In this document: positions 26,366-34,226 of the stretch, piece after piece
Position numbering within the stretch: position 1 is the first letter of the stretch
Layout of the letters: each line of letters opens with the position of its first letter
NCBI RefSeq assembly: GCF_902804475.1
Contig: NZ_CADCSU010000139.1
Coordinates: forward strand, 1-51,015
DNA from: Flavobacterium bizetiae
GTDB lineage: Bacteria > Bacteroidota > Bacteroidia > Flavobacteriales > Flavobacteriaceae
Length of the DNA: 51,015 nucleotides
Direction of reading: 5' to 3'
Notes under the pieces: model-generated
What the model was told of the DNA's origin: nothing
Database searches by the model: none
What the model saw: only the letters and a program-made list of their open reading frames with translations
Position numbers and translations under genes: made by a program

Positions 26366-27484
26366 ATGATTACAATTAAAGAAGCCAAAACCAAAAAGGA
26401 ATTAACCGACTATGTCAAATTTCCGTTTTCTCTGTATAAAGACAATCCGTATTGGGTTCCGCCTATTATAGCAGATGAATTAGAATCTTTTGACAAAACA
26501 AAAAATCCTGCTTTTGATAACGCCGAAGCTTATTTTTACTTAGCATACAAAGACAATAAAATTGTTGGAAGAATTACTGCCATCATCAATTGGGCCGAAG
26601 TCAATAATCAGCATAAAAGAAAAGTTCGTTTTGGATGGTTTGATGTTATAGATGATATTGAAGTTACAAAGGCTTTACTAGAAAAAGTATACGAATTAGG
26701 AAGACAACATAACCTGGAGCATGTTGAAGGCCCAATGGGTTTTTCTAACCTTGATAAAGTGGGTGTGCTTACAGAAGGTTACGATCAAATGGGAACCATG
26801 ATTACGTGGTATAACAATCCGTATTATGTAACTCATTTTGAACAATTGGGCTTTCAGGTAGAAAAGGAATATATCGAAAGTGTTTTTCCGTTTTCGAATG
26901 TTAAACCTGAATTTTTCCTTAAAGCACAGGAATTGATTAAAAAAAGATACGGTTTAAGATCCCTGACTTTTACAAAAACAAAAGACATTATGCCGCATGT
27001 AGACAAAATGTTTGATTTGTTTAATGATTCTTATGCGAAACTTGCTTCTTTTGTAGCCATTTCTGACGTTCAAAAGGAATATTTTAAAAAGAAATACATC
27101 AGCTTCATCAATCCGGAATATATCAAATTTGTAGTCGATAAAGATGATAATCTGGTAGCTTTTAGTATTGTAATGCCAAGTTTTTCTGAGGCTTTACAAA
27201 AAGCGAAAGGAAAACTATTCCCTTTTGGATTTATCCATTTATTAAGAGCCCGTAAAAAGAGTAAAGATGTTGTTTTTTACCTTATCGGAGTTCATCCGGA
27301 TTATCAAAATAAAGGAGTTACAGCCATCATTTTTGATGAATATTATAAAACTTTTTCCGAAAAAGGAATTCAGACTTGTATCAGAACTCCTGAATTAGCA
27401 GATAATACAGCGATTCATTTACTATGGAAAAACTTTGATCCAAAAATTCACTGTCAGAGAAAAACGTATTTGAAATATCTTTAA
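26366..27484 (+). CDS. GNAT-fold N-acetyltransferase-like protein
   Basis: A 372-aa cytoplasmic protein. The N-terminal part (YVPxx-like opening KFPFSLYKDNPYWVPPIIAD; AYKDNKIVGRITAIIN) and the C-terminal FYLIGVHPDYQNKGVTAIIF segment (acetyl-CoA loop QNKGVT, about 307-322) have the GNAT pattern. A second GNAT-like half is plausible from the length. Homologues in this phylum are mostly uncharacterised and sometimes mislabelled GTP cyclohydrolase. The acceptor substrate is unknown. Confidence 0.7.
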   Translation: MITIKEAKTKKELTDYVKFPFSLYKDNPYWVPPIIADELESFDKTKNPAFDNAEAYFYLAYKDNKIVGRITAIINWAEVNNQHKRKVRFGWFDVIDDIEVTKALLEKVYELGRQHNLEHVEGPMGFSNLDKVGVLTEGYDQMGTMITWYNNPYYVTHFEQLGFQVEKEYIESVFPFSNVKPEFFLKAQELIKKRYGLRSLTFTKTKDIMPHVDKMFDLFNDSYAKLASFVAISDVQKEYFKKKYISFINPEYIKFVVDKDDNLVAFSIVMPSFSEALQKAKGKLFPFGFIHLLRARKKSKDVVFYLIGVHPDYQNKGVTAIIFDEYYKTFSEKGIQTCIRTPELADNTAIHLLWKNFDPKIHCQRKTYLKYL

Positions 27485-27542
27485 TAAAGTATTCATTCGA
27501 AGCATTAAATTAGCACAGCCATACATAATTCAAAAACAATAA

Positions 27543-27746
27543 ATGTCTAAAATTGAAACTTGTGATGAATGTAAAAGTGAATTCTATAAAGATTCTTCTT
27601 TAATGCAAAATTTATGTCCTGAATGTTCAAACATTTTATACGGATATAAAAATTGTGAGCATGAATTTACAAATCAACGTTGTATAAAATGCTATTGGAA
27701 CGGCAATTCAAATGATTATTTAGATAAAATTAAATCAAAGAAATAA
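27543..27746 (+). CDS. Small zinc-ribbon-like protein
   Basis: A 67-aa protein with metal-binding pairs: CDEC (8-11), CPEC (25-28), a Cys/His pair in NCEHE and CIKC near the C-terminus. These give up to two zinc sites. There is no signal peptide. It follows the GNAT-like gene by 58 bp and ends before a strong bidirectional terminator. Zinc ribbons of this size often bind nucleic acid or a partner protein; no family recognised. Confidence 0.75.
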   Translation: MSKIETCDECKSEFYKDSSLMQNLCPECSNILYGYKNCEHEFTNQRCIKCYWNGNSNDYLDKIKSKK

Positions 27747-27770
27747 GTTATTATTTTTTTTAATGCTAAT

Positions 27771-27802
27771 AAAAAATCCATTCGTTCTAGAATGGATTTT
27801 TT
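27771..27802. terminator. Bidirectional terminator
   Basis: Perfect arms AAAAAATCCATTC (27771-27783) and GAATGGATTTTTT (27790-27802), loop 6 nt. It lies between convergent genes. The stem core is shared with the hairpin at 28343-28377. Confidence 0.85.
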
Positions 27803-27812
27803 ATTTAGTAAT

Positions 27813-28295
27813 TTACTCTACTTTAGGTTTACAGTCTACTTTTGTAAGAACCATTTTCGGATCGAATTTTAATTTCTTTTTATCTTTAAAAATTACTTTT
27901 CCGTTTGCTTCTGCTACATCTCCGTAACCTTCAATAAAAGTGTTTTCTCTTTTTAGAAAAGCAACTTCTCTAACTGATGAAGTTCCTTCAGACATAAAAG
28001 TATAATCTGCTATTAAAGTATCTCCTTTCATGTTTCCTATTAAGGTTCCTTCGTTTTTATCTTTTTGATATAACTTATACGTTAGTTTTCCATTTACTTC
28101 CTGATGCGAATTCACATTAAAACTCAATTCAACATTACTGCTATCATTTGAAAAAGCAAAACACTGATCTCCTGAAGGTTCTGCAATTTCAGCTGCTTTA
28201 GGAGGATTTGGTGCTATTTCCGGCACAGGTTCTGTCTTTTTACAAGAGACAAAAACAACTAAAACAATTACGGTTATGGCTAATACTTTTTTCAT
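27813..28295 (-). CDS. Hypothetical lipoprotein
   Basis: A 160-aa lipoprotein: hydrophobic N-terminus, then FVSC with Cys18, then a proline-rich linker (PVPEIAPNPPKAAEIAEP). The mature part is beta-rich (VELSFNVNSHQEVNGKLTY, then GTLIGNMKGDTLIADYTFM), resembling small META- or lipocalin-like periplasmic domains. No catalytic motif. It is a single-gene unit bracketed by two terminators with the same stem core. Function not recognised. Confidence 0.75.
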   Translation of the reverse strand: MKKVLAITVIVLVVFVSCKKTEPVPEIAPNPPKAAEIAEPSGDQCFAFSNDSSNVELSFNVNSHQEVNGKLTYKLYQKDKNEGTLIGNMKGDTLIADYTFMSEGTSSVREVAFLKRENTFIEGYGDVAEANGKVIFKDKKKLKFDPKMVLTKVDCKPKVE

Positions 28296-28342
28296 ATTTT
28301 TTATTTTTACTGTGGTTTATGAGTATAAATTTAGTTGAAATA

Positions 28343-28377
28343 AAAAAAATCCATTCGCATAACGAATGGATTTTTTT
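28343..28377 (-). terminator. Terminator after the oxoamine synthase gene
   Basis: Arms AAAAAAATCCATTCG (28343-28357) and CGAATGGATTTTTTT (28363-28377), loop 5 nt. It lies just past the stop of the 28414-29676 gene on the minus strand. Confidence 0.85.
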
Positions 28378-28413
28378 ACATAATTCCCATATTAGGAATT
28401 TATTCTCTAGAAA

Positions 28414-29676
28414 TTAAGCATCTAAATCTACTGTAGTTCTGCTTGCAATTTCTTTATAAGTACCGTTTTCTAATTTTTCACGAATTGCTTCAAATGCTGT
28501 TAACGTTTCGTCGATATCAGCTAAAGTATGTGAAGTTGTTGGAATCATTCTTAACAAAATTATTCCTTTTGGAATTACCGGATAAATTACGATCGACAAG
28601 AAAATACCGTAGTTCTCTCTTAAGTCGTTCACCATAACCATTGCTTCAGGCACACTTCCTTGTAAATATACTGGTGTTACACAAGTATTTGTATCTCCAA
28701 TATTAAAGTTTCTTGAACGTAATCCGTTTTGTAATGCATTTACGTTTTCCCAAAGTTTATCTTTCAATTCCGGGTGATTACGCAATAATTCTAAACGTTT
28801 TAATGATCCAATTGTTTGAATCATTGGCAATGCTTTTGCAAACATTTGAGAACGCAAGTTGTATTTCAAATAATCAATAATATCCTGATCAGCAGCTACA
28901 AAAGCTCCAATATTAGCCATTGATTTTGCAAAAGTAGAGAAGTAAACGTCAATACCGTCCTGAACTCCCTGCTCTTCACCTGCTCCGGCTCCTGTTTTAC
29001 CAAGAGTACCAAAACCGTGGGCATCATCTACTAATAAACGGAAATTATATTTTTCTTTTAAGGCTACAATTTCTTTTAATTTACCTTGTTGTCCTCTCAT
29101 TCCAAAAACACCTTCGGTAATAAATAAAATTCCACCACCTGTTTCTGTTGCCATTTTAGTAGCACGTTGCAGGTTTTTCTCCATACTTTCAAGATCATTG
29201 TGTTTGTAAGTAAAACGTTTACCCATGTGTAAACGAACACCATCAATGATACAAGCGTGAGAATCTACATCATATACAATAATATCGTTTTTAGTTACCA
29301 ATGCATCAATGATAGATACCATTCCCTGGTAACCAAAATTCAATAAATAAGCTGCTGGTTTCATTACGAATTCAGCTAATTCATTTTCTAATTGTTCGTG
29401 GTATTTAGTATGACCTGACATCATACGAGCTCCCATTGGGTAAGCAGCACCGTACTGAGTAGCAGCATCAATATCTGCCTGACGAACCTCTGGATGATTA
29501 GCAAGACCTAAATAGTCATTCAAACTCCAATTTAAAATATCTTTTCCACCAAATTTCATTCTTGGACCAAGTTCCCCTTCTAATTTAGGGAATACAAAAT
29601 ATCCCTCAGCTTGTGAAGCCCATTTTCCTAATGGTCCTTTATTGTTCTGAATTCTTTCGAATAAATCTTTTACCAT
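28414..29676 (-). CDS. PLP-dependent alpha-oxoamine synthase, likely cysteate fatty acyltransferase
   Basis: A 420-aa fold-type I PLP enzyme that condenses an amino acid with an acyl thioester, releasing CO2. The PLP-stacking region has DVDSHACIIDGVRLH (136-150). DDAHGFG at 217-223 holds the pyridine-binding Asp and His. STFAKSMA has the Schiff-base lysine K251. LNDYLGLANHPEV is typical of the KBL/BioF/SPT group. It differs from ordinary KBL and BioF at the N-terminus (FERIQNNKGPLGKWASQAEG). In Flavobacterium johnsoniae an enzyme of this class makes capnine, the sulfonolipid base needed for efficient gliding. I think this is its homologue; serine palmitoyltransferase is the main alternative. 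It is monocistronic. Confidence 0.8.
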   Translation of the reverse strand: MVKDLFERIQNNKGPLGKWASQAEGYFVFPKLEGELGPRMKFGGKDILNWSLNDYLGLANHPEVRQADIDAATQYGAAYPMGARMMSGHTKYHEQLENELAEFVMKPAAYLLNFGYQGMVSIIDALVTKNDIIVYDVDSHACIIDGVRLHMGKRFTYKHNDLESMEKNLQRATKMATETGGGILFITEGVFGMRGQQGKLKEIVALKEKYNFRLLVDDAHGFGTLGKTGAGAGEEQGVQDGIDVYFSTFAKSMANIGAFVAADQDIIDYLKYNLRSQMFAKALPMIQTIGSLKRLELLRNHPELKDKLWENVNALQNGLRSRNFNIGDTNTCVTPVYLQGSVPEAMVMVNDLRENYGIFLSIVIYPVIPKGIILLRMIPTTSHTLADIDETLTAFEAIREKLENGTYKEIASRTTVDLDA

Positions 29677-30053
29677 AAATATATTTTGAAGTAATAATTT
29701 TAATTTATACAGGGTGCAAAAATAATGATTATTATTCTAAAATCGAGTTTGCCCTTTATTTTTATTAAAAATAATCAGATAACATCGATCAAATCGTATT
29801 TGTTTCTAACGCTTCCCGACTATAAATAGATTTAGAATTAAAAGAATTTTAAATTTTATACTAATTATATTTTGCAACATGATTTTTATCATTATAAAAG
29901 ATAAGTTCATCCCTTACTTTTACATTGTATTAAAAACAAAGCTAAATTGACTTTAAACAAACTTATATATTAACAACAAACAGCAAACCATAAACTAAAA
30001 ATTACGCATTTTAAATAGATTGATTCATTAGTAAGAGATAAGGGTGATTATAA
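29677..30053. other. Gene-free spacer upstream of the oxoamine synthase
   Basis: 377 AT-rich bases. A minus-7 element for the synthase gene lies at 29717-29724. A stretch at 30038-30049 is the reverse complement of a 12-mer found upstream of rrf2. No ORF with coding character seen. Confidence 0.6.
29717..29724 (-). promoter_or_regulatory. Candidate minus-7 element of the oxoamine synthase gene
   Basis: On the minus strand TATTTTTG fits TAnnTTTG and lies about 40 nt before the start codon. It is followed by GCACCC, also seen just after the helicase minus-7. No clear minus-33 element. Confidence 0.4.
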
Positions 30054-31292
30054 TTAATCGGCCCTTATTTTTTTTATTCTAAGTTCTGATATAATAATCA
30101 AAATCAAACCTAAAACGATAAATGCGCTTGCCGCAAAAATTGATTCGTAATAAAAAGGCAATAAACCAATATTGAAGTAAAAAAGTCCGCCCTGCAGAAA
30201 CAGTATTATTTCTGTGAAAATATATCCCACAATAAAACACTTTACACCTGATCGAACTAAAGAAGAATTTGCTGAAAGTAATTTATTCTGAAACAGAATC
30301 CCAAACAAAAATCCTGTAATAATTCCTAAAGTGGTTAAATGAATAAAACCTATTACAAAACCTCTAATTTGGTGTGAAGACGAAGCGATATCAGGAATCA
30401 AAAGCAGCAACTGAACAATAATTTTAAGAAATAAAGAACAGATTGCTAAACTATATACCATTTTTGCCGTAGCACTTAAACTAGCTTTAAACCACGAAAT
30501 TTGTGCCTTTAGCATTTTATAAAAATATACAAATGCAATAAGCTGCAACACTATACCAACGGCATTAACAATGCTTATCAAATTATTTTTTACATACCAA
30601 CTGACAGGAAATGCAACTGTTACTATTGTTGAGACGATTAGCAAAATAAAAAATACCTTAAACTGTTCTTTGTCTATTTCATTTTTAAACTGTTTTAAAA
30701 ACAAAGCCAAAACAGCCAATAAAAACCATCCATTAAATTGAAAGTGAAGAAAAAACTGAATGGCAATTTGATATAAAATGCCATGTTTACCCACCATACC
30801 TATTATTGGTCCTAAACTCCAAACCCCAACAGTAGACAAAATCATGAATAGAATGGCTCCTAAAAGTAACTTTTTGTCTGTTCGCTTACCTTTACAACAA
30901 TCCCTCCAAACCAGGCCACAAAAAACATAGCTAAGCAAAATATGCAATGTCGAAAACACAATAGAAAATAAAGCATATCCCTGAACAGAAAAAGAAATCA
31001 TCATACCTACAACCGAAAATTCTGTAAGCCAAAACAATTGATTATAAATGGGTTTACTGCTTTTATGTTTTGGAATAAAAAAATGAACAATCAAAACGTA
31101 AATCATCAAATACGTCCAGCCTAACATGGCTACATGAGAATGAGCATGAAGCAAAAAGCTGTAATTTATATGTTTTACAGGAAACAAATAATAAAAACGC
31201 ATCAATAACCCCATCAATGAGGCTATCAGAAAATTAAAAAAACAAACTATTATCCAGCTTTTTTGTACGCTTATCTTAGTCAGGAACTTCAT
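30054..31292 (-). CDS. Polytopic membrane protein, oxidase-I/NnrS-like
   Basis: A 412-aa protein with about 11-12 hydrophobic helices. Helix 2 carries LLHAHSHVAMLGW (about 47-59). Another histidine cluster is in FFLHFQFNGWFLL (about 181-193). Histidine pairs inside helices followed by GW resemble heme-copper oxidase subunit I and the heme-copper NnrS proteins of nitric-oxide stress, but I cannot confirm either assignment. Its neighbours Ric, azurin and Rrf2 support a role with NO or redox stress. A terminator (31343-31383) separates it from ric, so it may have its own promoter. Confidence 0.6.
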   Translation of the reverse strand: MKFLTKISVQKSWIIVCFFNFLIASLMGLLMRFYYLFPVKHINYSFLLHAHSHVAMLGWTYLMIYVLIVHFFIPKHKSSKPIYNQLFWLTEFSVVGMMISFSVQGYALFSIVFSTLHILLSYVFCGLVWRDCCKGKRTDKKLLLGAILFMILSTVGVWSLGPIIGMVGKHGILYQIAIQFFLHFQFNGWFLLAVLALFLKQFKNEIDKEQFKVFFILLIVSTIVTVAFPVSWYVKNNLISIVNAVGIVLQLIAFVYFYKMLKAQISWFKASLSATAKMVYSLAICSLFLKIIVQLLLLIPDIASSSHQIRGFVIGFIHLTTLGIITGFLFGILFQNKLLSANSSLVRSGVKCFIVGYIFTEIILFLQGGLFYFNIGLLPFYYESIFAASAFIVLGLILIIISELRIKKIRAD

Positions 31293-31342
31293 TTTTTAGC
31301 GAAATTAAAAGTATTTCAGTGAAATTCAATTATAATTAATTT

Positions 31343-31383
31343 AAAAAAGCACTGATAAGTTAGAGACTCGTCAGTGCTTTTTT
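31343..31383 (-). terminator. Terminator of ric
   Basis: Arms AAAAAAGCACTGA (31343-31355) and TCAGTGCTTTTTT (31371-31383), loop 15 nt. On the minus strand it is followed by a U-run just past the ric stop. Confidence 0.8.
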
Positions 31384-31394
31384 ATAAACCCGTT

Positions 31395-32117
31395 TTAAGA
31401 AAACTCTTTTTCTAAAATTACTGCTTTAGGGAACAATATATTATTTTCTAAATGAATATGCGTATGGAGATTTTCTTCAAACTCTCTTAGCATGGCAAAT
31501 GTTACTTTATAGGTAGTACATCCATCAGCTGGTGCTGTGTAATTATTAGTAAGATTAGAAATTTCATTAAATCTTTCTCCTTCTACCTCATGTTCATGCG
31601 TCATCATGGCAATTGGGTTAGCAACCGATCCAAAAGGCGGCTGAAGAACAGCTTCGTCTCTTTCTTTAGCTTTTACCATGTTTTTGATAAACGGAAACAA
31701 AACTTGTTCTTCTTTTTTCATGTGCTGCGATAATTCAGTAACACATTGGTTAAACAATTCATTTATCTTAAACAATTCTTCATGTCGTCCTCCGTGCACA
31801 TTGCAAAGTTTATTTAAAAACTGCATGATAATAACCGATTTATCTACAACATATCTATGATGTGTTTTTTCGATATAGTCTGCCAATAAATCCAAAGGCC
31901 ACGAGTTAAAATCAATGACATTTGAATCTTCTGCAAGTAAAACTTCATTAAGTTTTTTTAGTAAAACTCTCGTATCAATTCCTTGTTTTAAACAAACCTC
32001 ATTGATGGTTTTACCTCCTTTGCAGCAAAAATCGATTTTGTATTTTGTAAATACCGCTGCTGTTCTAAAATCTTCTGTCACAAATGAACCTACTGTTTTA
32101 TCTCTTAAATTCTCCAT
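31395..32117 (-). CDS. ric: Iron-sulfur cluster repair di-iron protein Ric (ScdA/YtfE)
   Basis: A 240-aa cytosolic protein that repairs Fe-S clusters damaged by nitric oxide or peroxide. The N-terminal ScdA domain has CCKGGKT with Cys31-Cys32. The hemerythrin-like four-helix bundle supplies di-iron ligands: H86/H87, HGGRHEE (108-114), HMKKEEQ (H132, E136), HEHE (H174, H176) and HTHIHLEN (H218-H222, E224). I chose the ATG at 32117 (MENLRDKTVG), because the 13 residues before it (MSFIVCNIKKNKK) are not family-like and overlap the upstream leader. A dyad operator lies 28-53 bp upstream. Confidence 0.93.
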   Translation of the reverse strand: MENLRDKTVGSFVTEDFRTAAVFTKYKIDFCCKGGKTINEVCLKQGIDTRVLLKKLNEVLLAEDSNVIDFNSWPLDLLADYIEKTHHRYVVDKSVIIMQFLNKLCNVHGGRHEELFKINELFNQCVTELSQHMKKEEQVLFPFIKNMVKAKERDEAVLQPPFGSVANPIAMMTHEHEVEGERFNEISNLTNNYTAPADGCTTYKVTFAMLREFEENLHTHIHLENNILFPKAVILEKEFS

Positions 32118-32144
32118 TTTTTTATTTTTTTTGATATTACACAC

Positions 32145-32170
32145 AATAAAAGACAAATTAATCTTTTATT
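32145..32170. promoter_or_regulatory. Dyad operator upstream of ric
   Basis: Perfect 9-bp arms AATAAAAGA (32145-32153) and TCTTTTATT (32162-32170) are separated by 8 bp (CAAATTAA). It shares ATAAAAGACAAATT, one mismatch, then ATCTTT with the dyad before rrf2 (33249-33273). The natural candidate ligand is the Rrf2 regulator. Confidence 0.6.
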
Positions 32171-32220
32171 AGTTTAAGAAAAAACTCTAACCCAAAAAGC
32201 AGGATTAGAGTCCTTGTTAT

Positions 32221-32739
32221 TTATTCAACAATTAAAACACCTTTCATCATCGCAAAGTGCCCAGGGAAAGAACATAAGAAATTATATGTTCCTTTTTTAT
32301 CAATAGTAAATTCGATTGTATCTTGTTCTCCTCCACCCAATAATTTGGTATGAGCAATAATTGAAGATTTTTCTGAAGCTGGAATATAATCTGTTTCCTG
32401 AGCTGCAGCAGCTTTAACAGCAAAATCTGCTTCATTGGTTCCTTCCTGCAAAATCACAATATTATGTCCCATTGCCTGTTTAGGTATTTTACCAATATGT
32501 TTAAGCGTTAAAGTAATTGGTTTTCCGGCTTCGGCTCTTAATTCTTTAGTATTAAACTGCATTTGATCATCTCCTGTAATAACTAAAACATTACTGGCTG
32601 CTGCAGGATGCCCTTCATCAGATGTAGTTTCGTTTATTTCTGTTGGCTCTTCGGTGGTTGCAGCATCTTTTTTACCGCAAGAAGTTATTGCTAAACATCC
32701 CATTAGCAATACAATCGAAATTCTATTTTTTTTATTCAT
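32221..32739 (-). CDS. Azurin-like blue copper lipoprotein
   Basis: A 172-aa lipoprotein: lipobox AITSC with Cys21, a short acidic linker to about 47, then a cupredoxin domain (48-172). The copper ligands match azurin: H92 in MGHNIV, C156, H161 and M165 in CSFPGHFAMMKG. It is probably a periplasmic one-electron carrier tethered to a membrane. It starts 21 bp after the rrf2-like stop, so the two should be cotranscribed. Azurin supplies electrons to respiratory or detoxifying reductases in other bacteria. The partner here may be an oxidase or NO-consuming enzyme outside this window. Confidence 0.92.
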   Translation of the reverse strand: MNKKNRISIVLLMGCLAITSCGKKDAATTEEPTEINETTSDEGHPAAASNVLVITGDDQMQFNTKELRAEAGKPITLTLKHIGKIPKQAMGHNIVILQEGTNEADFAVKAAAAQETDYIPASEKSSIIAHTKLLGGGEQDTIEFTIDKKGTYNFLCSFPGHFAMMKGVLIVE

Positions 32740-32760
32740 CAGTAAGTATTTAAATTTTTA

Positions 32761-33207
32761 TTATTCTCTATCGTTTATTCTAAGAAAAAAATCACCCGTT
32801 TTAACTCCAGAAGCAAGCTGTTCTAATGTGGTATTAGTAAGCATCTCTAAAAGCAATTCACGTACCTTTTTAAACTCTTTATGCACCGGACAGGGTTTAA
32901 TTTCTGAACATTCTTTTAATCCTATACCGCAACCTTTATATATAGTATCTCCATCGATCGCATCAACAATCTGAATTAATTTGATCGATTTTACAGCATT
33001 ATCAGAAACTTCAAAGCCGCCTCCTACTCCTTTTGATGATTCGATGATTCCGTTTTTAGTCAAAATTTGCATTATTTTGGCTGTAAAAGGTTCTGGCGAA
33101 TCAATTTCTTTGGCAACATCTTTTATACCAACCCTAATTCCTTTTGATGATTTAGTGGCGATAAATATCGAAGCTCTGATTCCGTACTCGCAGGCTTTTG
33201 AAAACAT
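32761..33207 (-). CDS. Rrf2 family transcriptional regulator (NsrR/IscR-like)
   Basis: A 148-aa winged-helix regulator, probably an Fe-S sensor of nitric oxide or iron-sulfur status. The N-terminus is MFSKACEYGIRASIFIA, a standard Rrf2 opening. The wing is KGVGGGFEVS. Three cysteines C93, C100 and C106 (GCGIGLKEC, then SEIKPC) can hold a cluster. I chose the ATG at 33207: the longer frame to 33333 adds 42 residues of non-family sequence overlapping the promoter. The operator dyad covers the putative minus-33 element of its own promoter, suggesting autorepression. It leads the azurin gene. Confidence 0.92.
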   Translation of the reverse strand: MFSKACEYGIRASIFIATKSSKGIRVGIKDVAKEIDSPEPFTAKIMQILTKNGIIESSKGVGGGFEVSDNAVKSIKLIQIVDAIDGDTIYKGCGIGLKECSEIKPCPVHKEFKKVRELLLEMLTNTTLEQLASGVKTGDFFLRINDRE

Positions 33208-33229
33208 AGGAAAATTTGTTGATTGACTA

Positions 33230-33261
33230 CAAATATATTCAAATTCAACATAAAAGACAAA
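33230..33261 (-). promoter_or_regulatory. Promoter of the rrf2-azurin operon
   Basis: On the minus strand TTTG (33261-33258), a 20-nt spacer and TATATTTG (33237-33230) make a full-match Bacteroidota promoter. The predicted leader is about 16 nt. The minus-33 element lies inside the dyad. Confidence 0.6.
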
Positions 33262-33273
33262 TTTATCTTTATT
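33249..33273. promoter_or_regulatory. Dyad operator over the rrf2 promoter
   Basis: ATAAAAGA (33250-33257), 8 bp (CAAATTTA), then TCTTTATT (33266-33273). Twenty-one of the central 22 bases match the ric dyad. Placement over minus-33 predicts repression. Confidence 0.6.
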
Positions 33274-33373
33274 TGTTTTGTTATAAAAATCACCCTTATT
33301 TATAACCAAAATAATTAATATGGAACAAAACACTAATTCAGCACCAAATTCTAATAAAAACCAATTTTAGTTT

Positions 33374-33381
33374 TACCTTTG
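33374..33381 (+). promoter_or_regulatory. Candidate minus-7 element of the NYN gene
   Basis: TACCTTTG fits TAnnTTTG and lies 29 bp before the ATG at 33411. No clear minus-33 element. Confidence 0.4.
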
Positions 33382-33410
33382 GAAGTACTAATTTTCCTAA
33401 CACCTAAAAA

Positions 33411-34193
33411 ATGGCTTTAAGCAACTCAAAAGATCTCAAACTAGCCGTTCTTATTGATGCCGATAATGTGCCTTACAGTAATGTAAAAGGCATGATGGAA
33501 GAAATAACAAAATTTGGCACACCAACCACAAAACGTATTTATGCTGATTGGACCAAACCAAATTCTAATGGCTGGAAAGCTGTTTTACTAGAACATGCCA
33601 TTACCCCTATTCAGCAATATAGCTATACGGTAGGTAAAAATTCATCCGATTCTGCTTTGATTATCGATGCTATGGATTTACTGTATTCCGGAAAACTAGA
33701 CGGATTTTGCATCGTATCGAGCGATAGCGATTTTACGCGTTTAGCCATAAGACTAAGAGAATCAGGAATGAAAGTAATTGGTATTGGAGAAAAAAAGACT
33801 CCAAATTCTTTTATTGTTGCCTGCGACCGATTTATTTATATTGAGGTTCTTGACGGTGCAATCCAAAAGAAAAAACCAAAAACAACTACAGCTACCGATG
33901 CTAAAAAACCGGTAGAAAAACCTGCCGAAAAAGCCTTACACAAAATTGATGCACCAACGATTGAACTTATCGAAGCTACAATCGAAGACATCGAAGATGA
34001 TGATGGCTGGGCATTTTTAGGAGATGTAGGAAACTTAATTGTAAAGAAAAAACCGGAATTCGACCCAAGAAATTATGGCTTTTCTAAACTTACACCCATG
34101 CTAAAATCCCTAACTGATATTCTGGAGATCGACGAAAGAGAATCAGATAAAAAGGGCATTAAACATGTTTATGTACGCCTGCGGTTCAATTAA
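33411..34193 (+). CDS. NYN domain ribonuclease-like protein with OST-HTH/LOTUS domain
   Basis: A 260-aa protein. The N-terminal NYN (PIN-like) nuclease fold covers about 10-148, with metal-site acids in LAVLIDADNVP (D18, D20), the NSSDSALIIDAMDLL segment and SSDSDFTRLA. A lysine- and proline-rich linker covers about 152-180. A winged-helix OST-HTH/LOTUS-type domain follows (DDGWAFLGDVGNLIVKKKP, then YGFSKLTPMLKSL). The combination suggests an RNA-binding nuclease or regulator. It is 33 bp upstream of the glutamate-synthase-like gene and may be cotranscribed, with no obvious functional link. Confidence 0.85.
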   Translation: MALSNSKDLKLAVLIDADNVPYSNVKGMMEEITKFGTPTTKRIYADWTKPNSNGWKAVLLEHAITPIQQYSYTVGKNSSDSALIIDAMDLLYSGKLDGFCIVSSDSDFTRLAIRLRESGMKVIGIGEKKTPNSFIVACDRFIYIEVLDGAIQKKKPKTTTATDAKKPVEKPAEKALHKIDAPTIELIEATIEDIEDDDGWAFLGDVGNLIVKKKPEFDPRNYGFSKLTPMLKSLTDILEIDERESDKKGIKHVYVRLRFN

Positions 34194-34226
34194 TTATTCA
34201 ACTATTTTTTTTTAAATTTTATAAAC

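Noticed and set aside
30038..30068. ATAAGGG/CCCTTAT hairpin followed by T-run as a plus-strand terminator
   Set aside because: No plus-strand gene lies upstream and the right half is inside the 3' end of a minus-strand gene.
32118..32156. Upstream ATG for ric
   Set aside because: It adds 13 residues unlike the ScdA family and reaches into the dyad leader region.
33208..33333. 42-residue N-terminal extension of the Rrf2 protein
   Set aside because: It would cover the promoter and dyad, and MFSKACEYGIRAS is the standard family opening.
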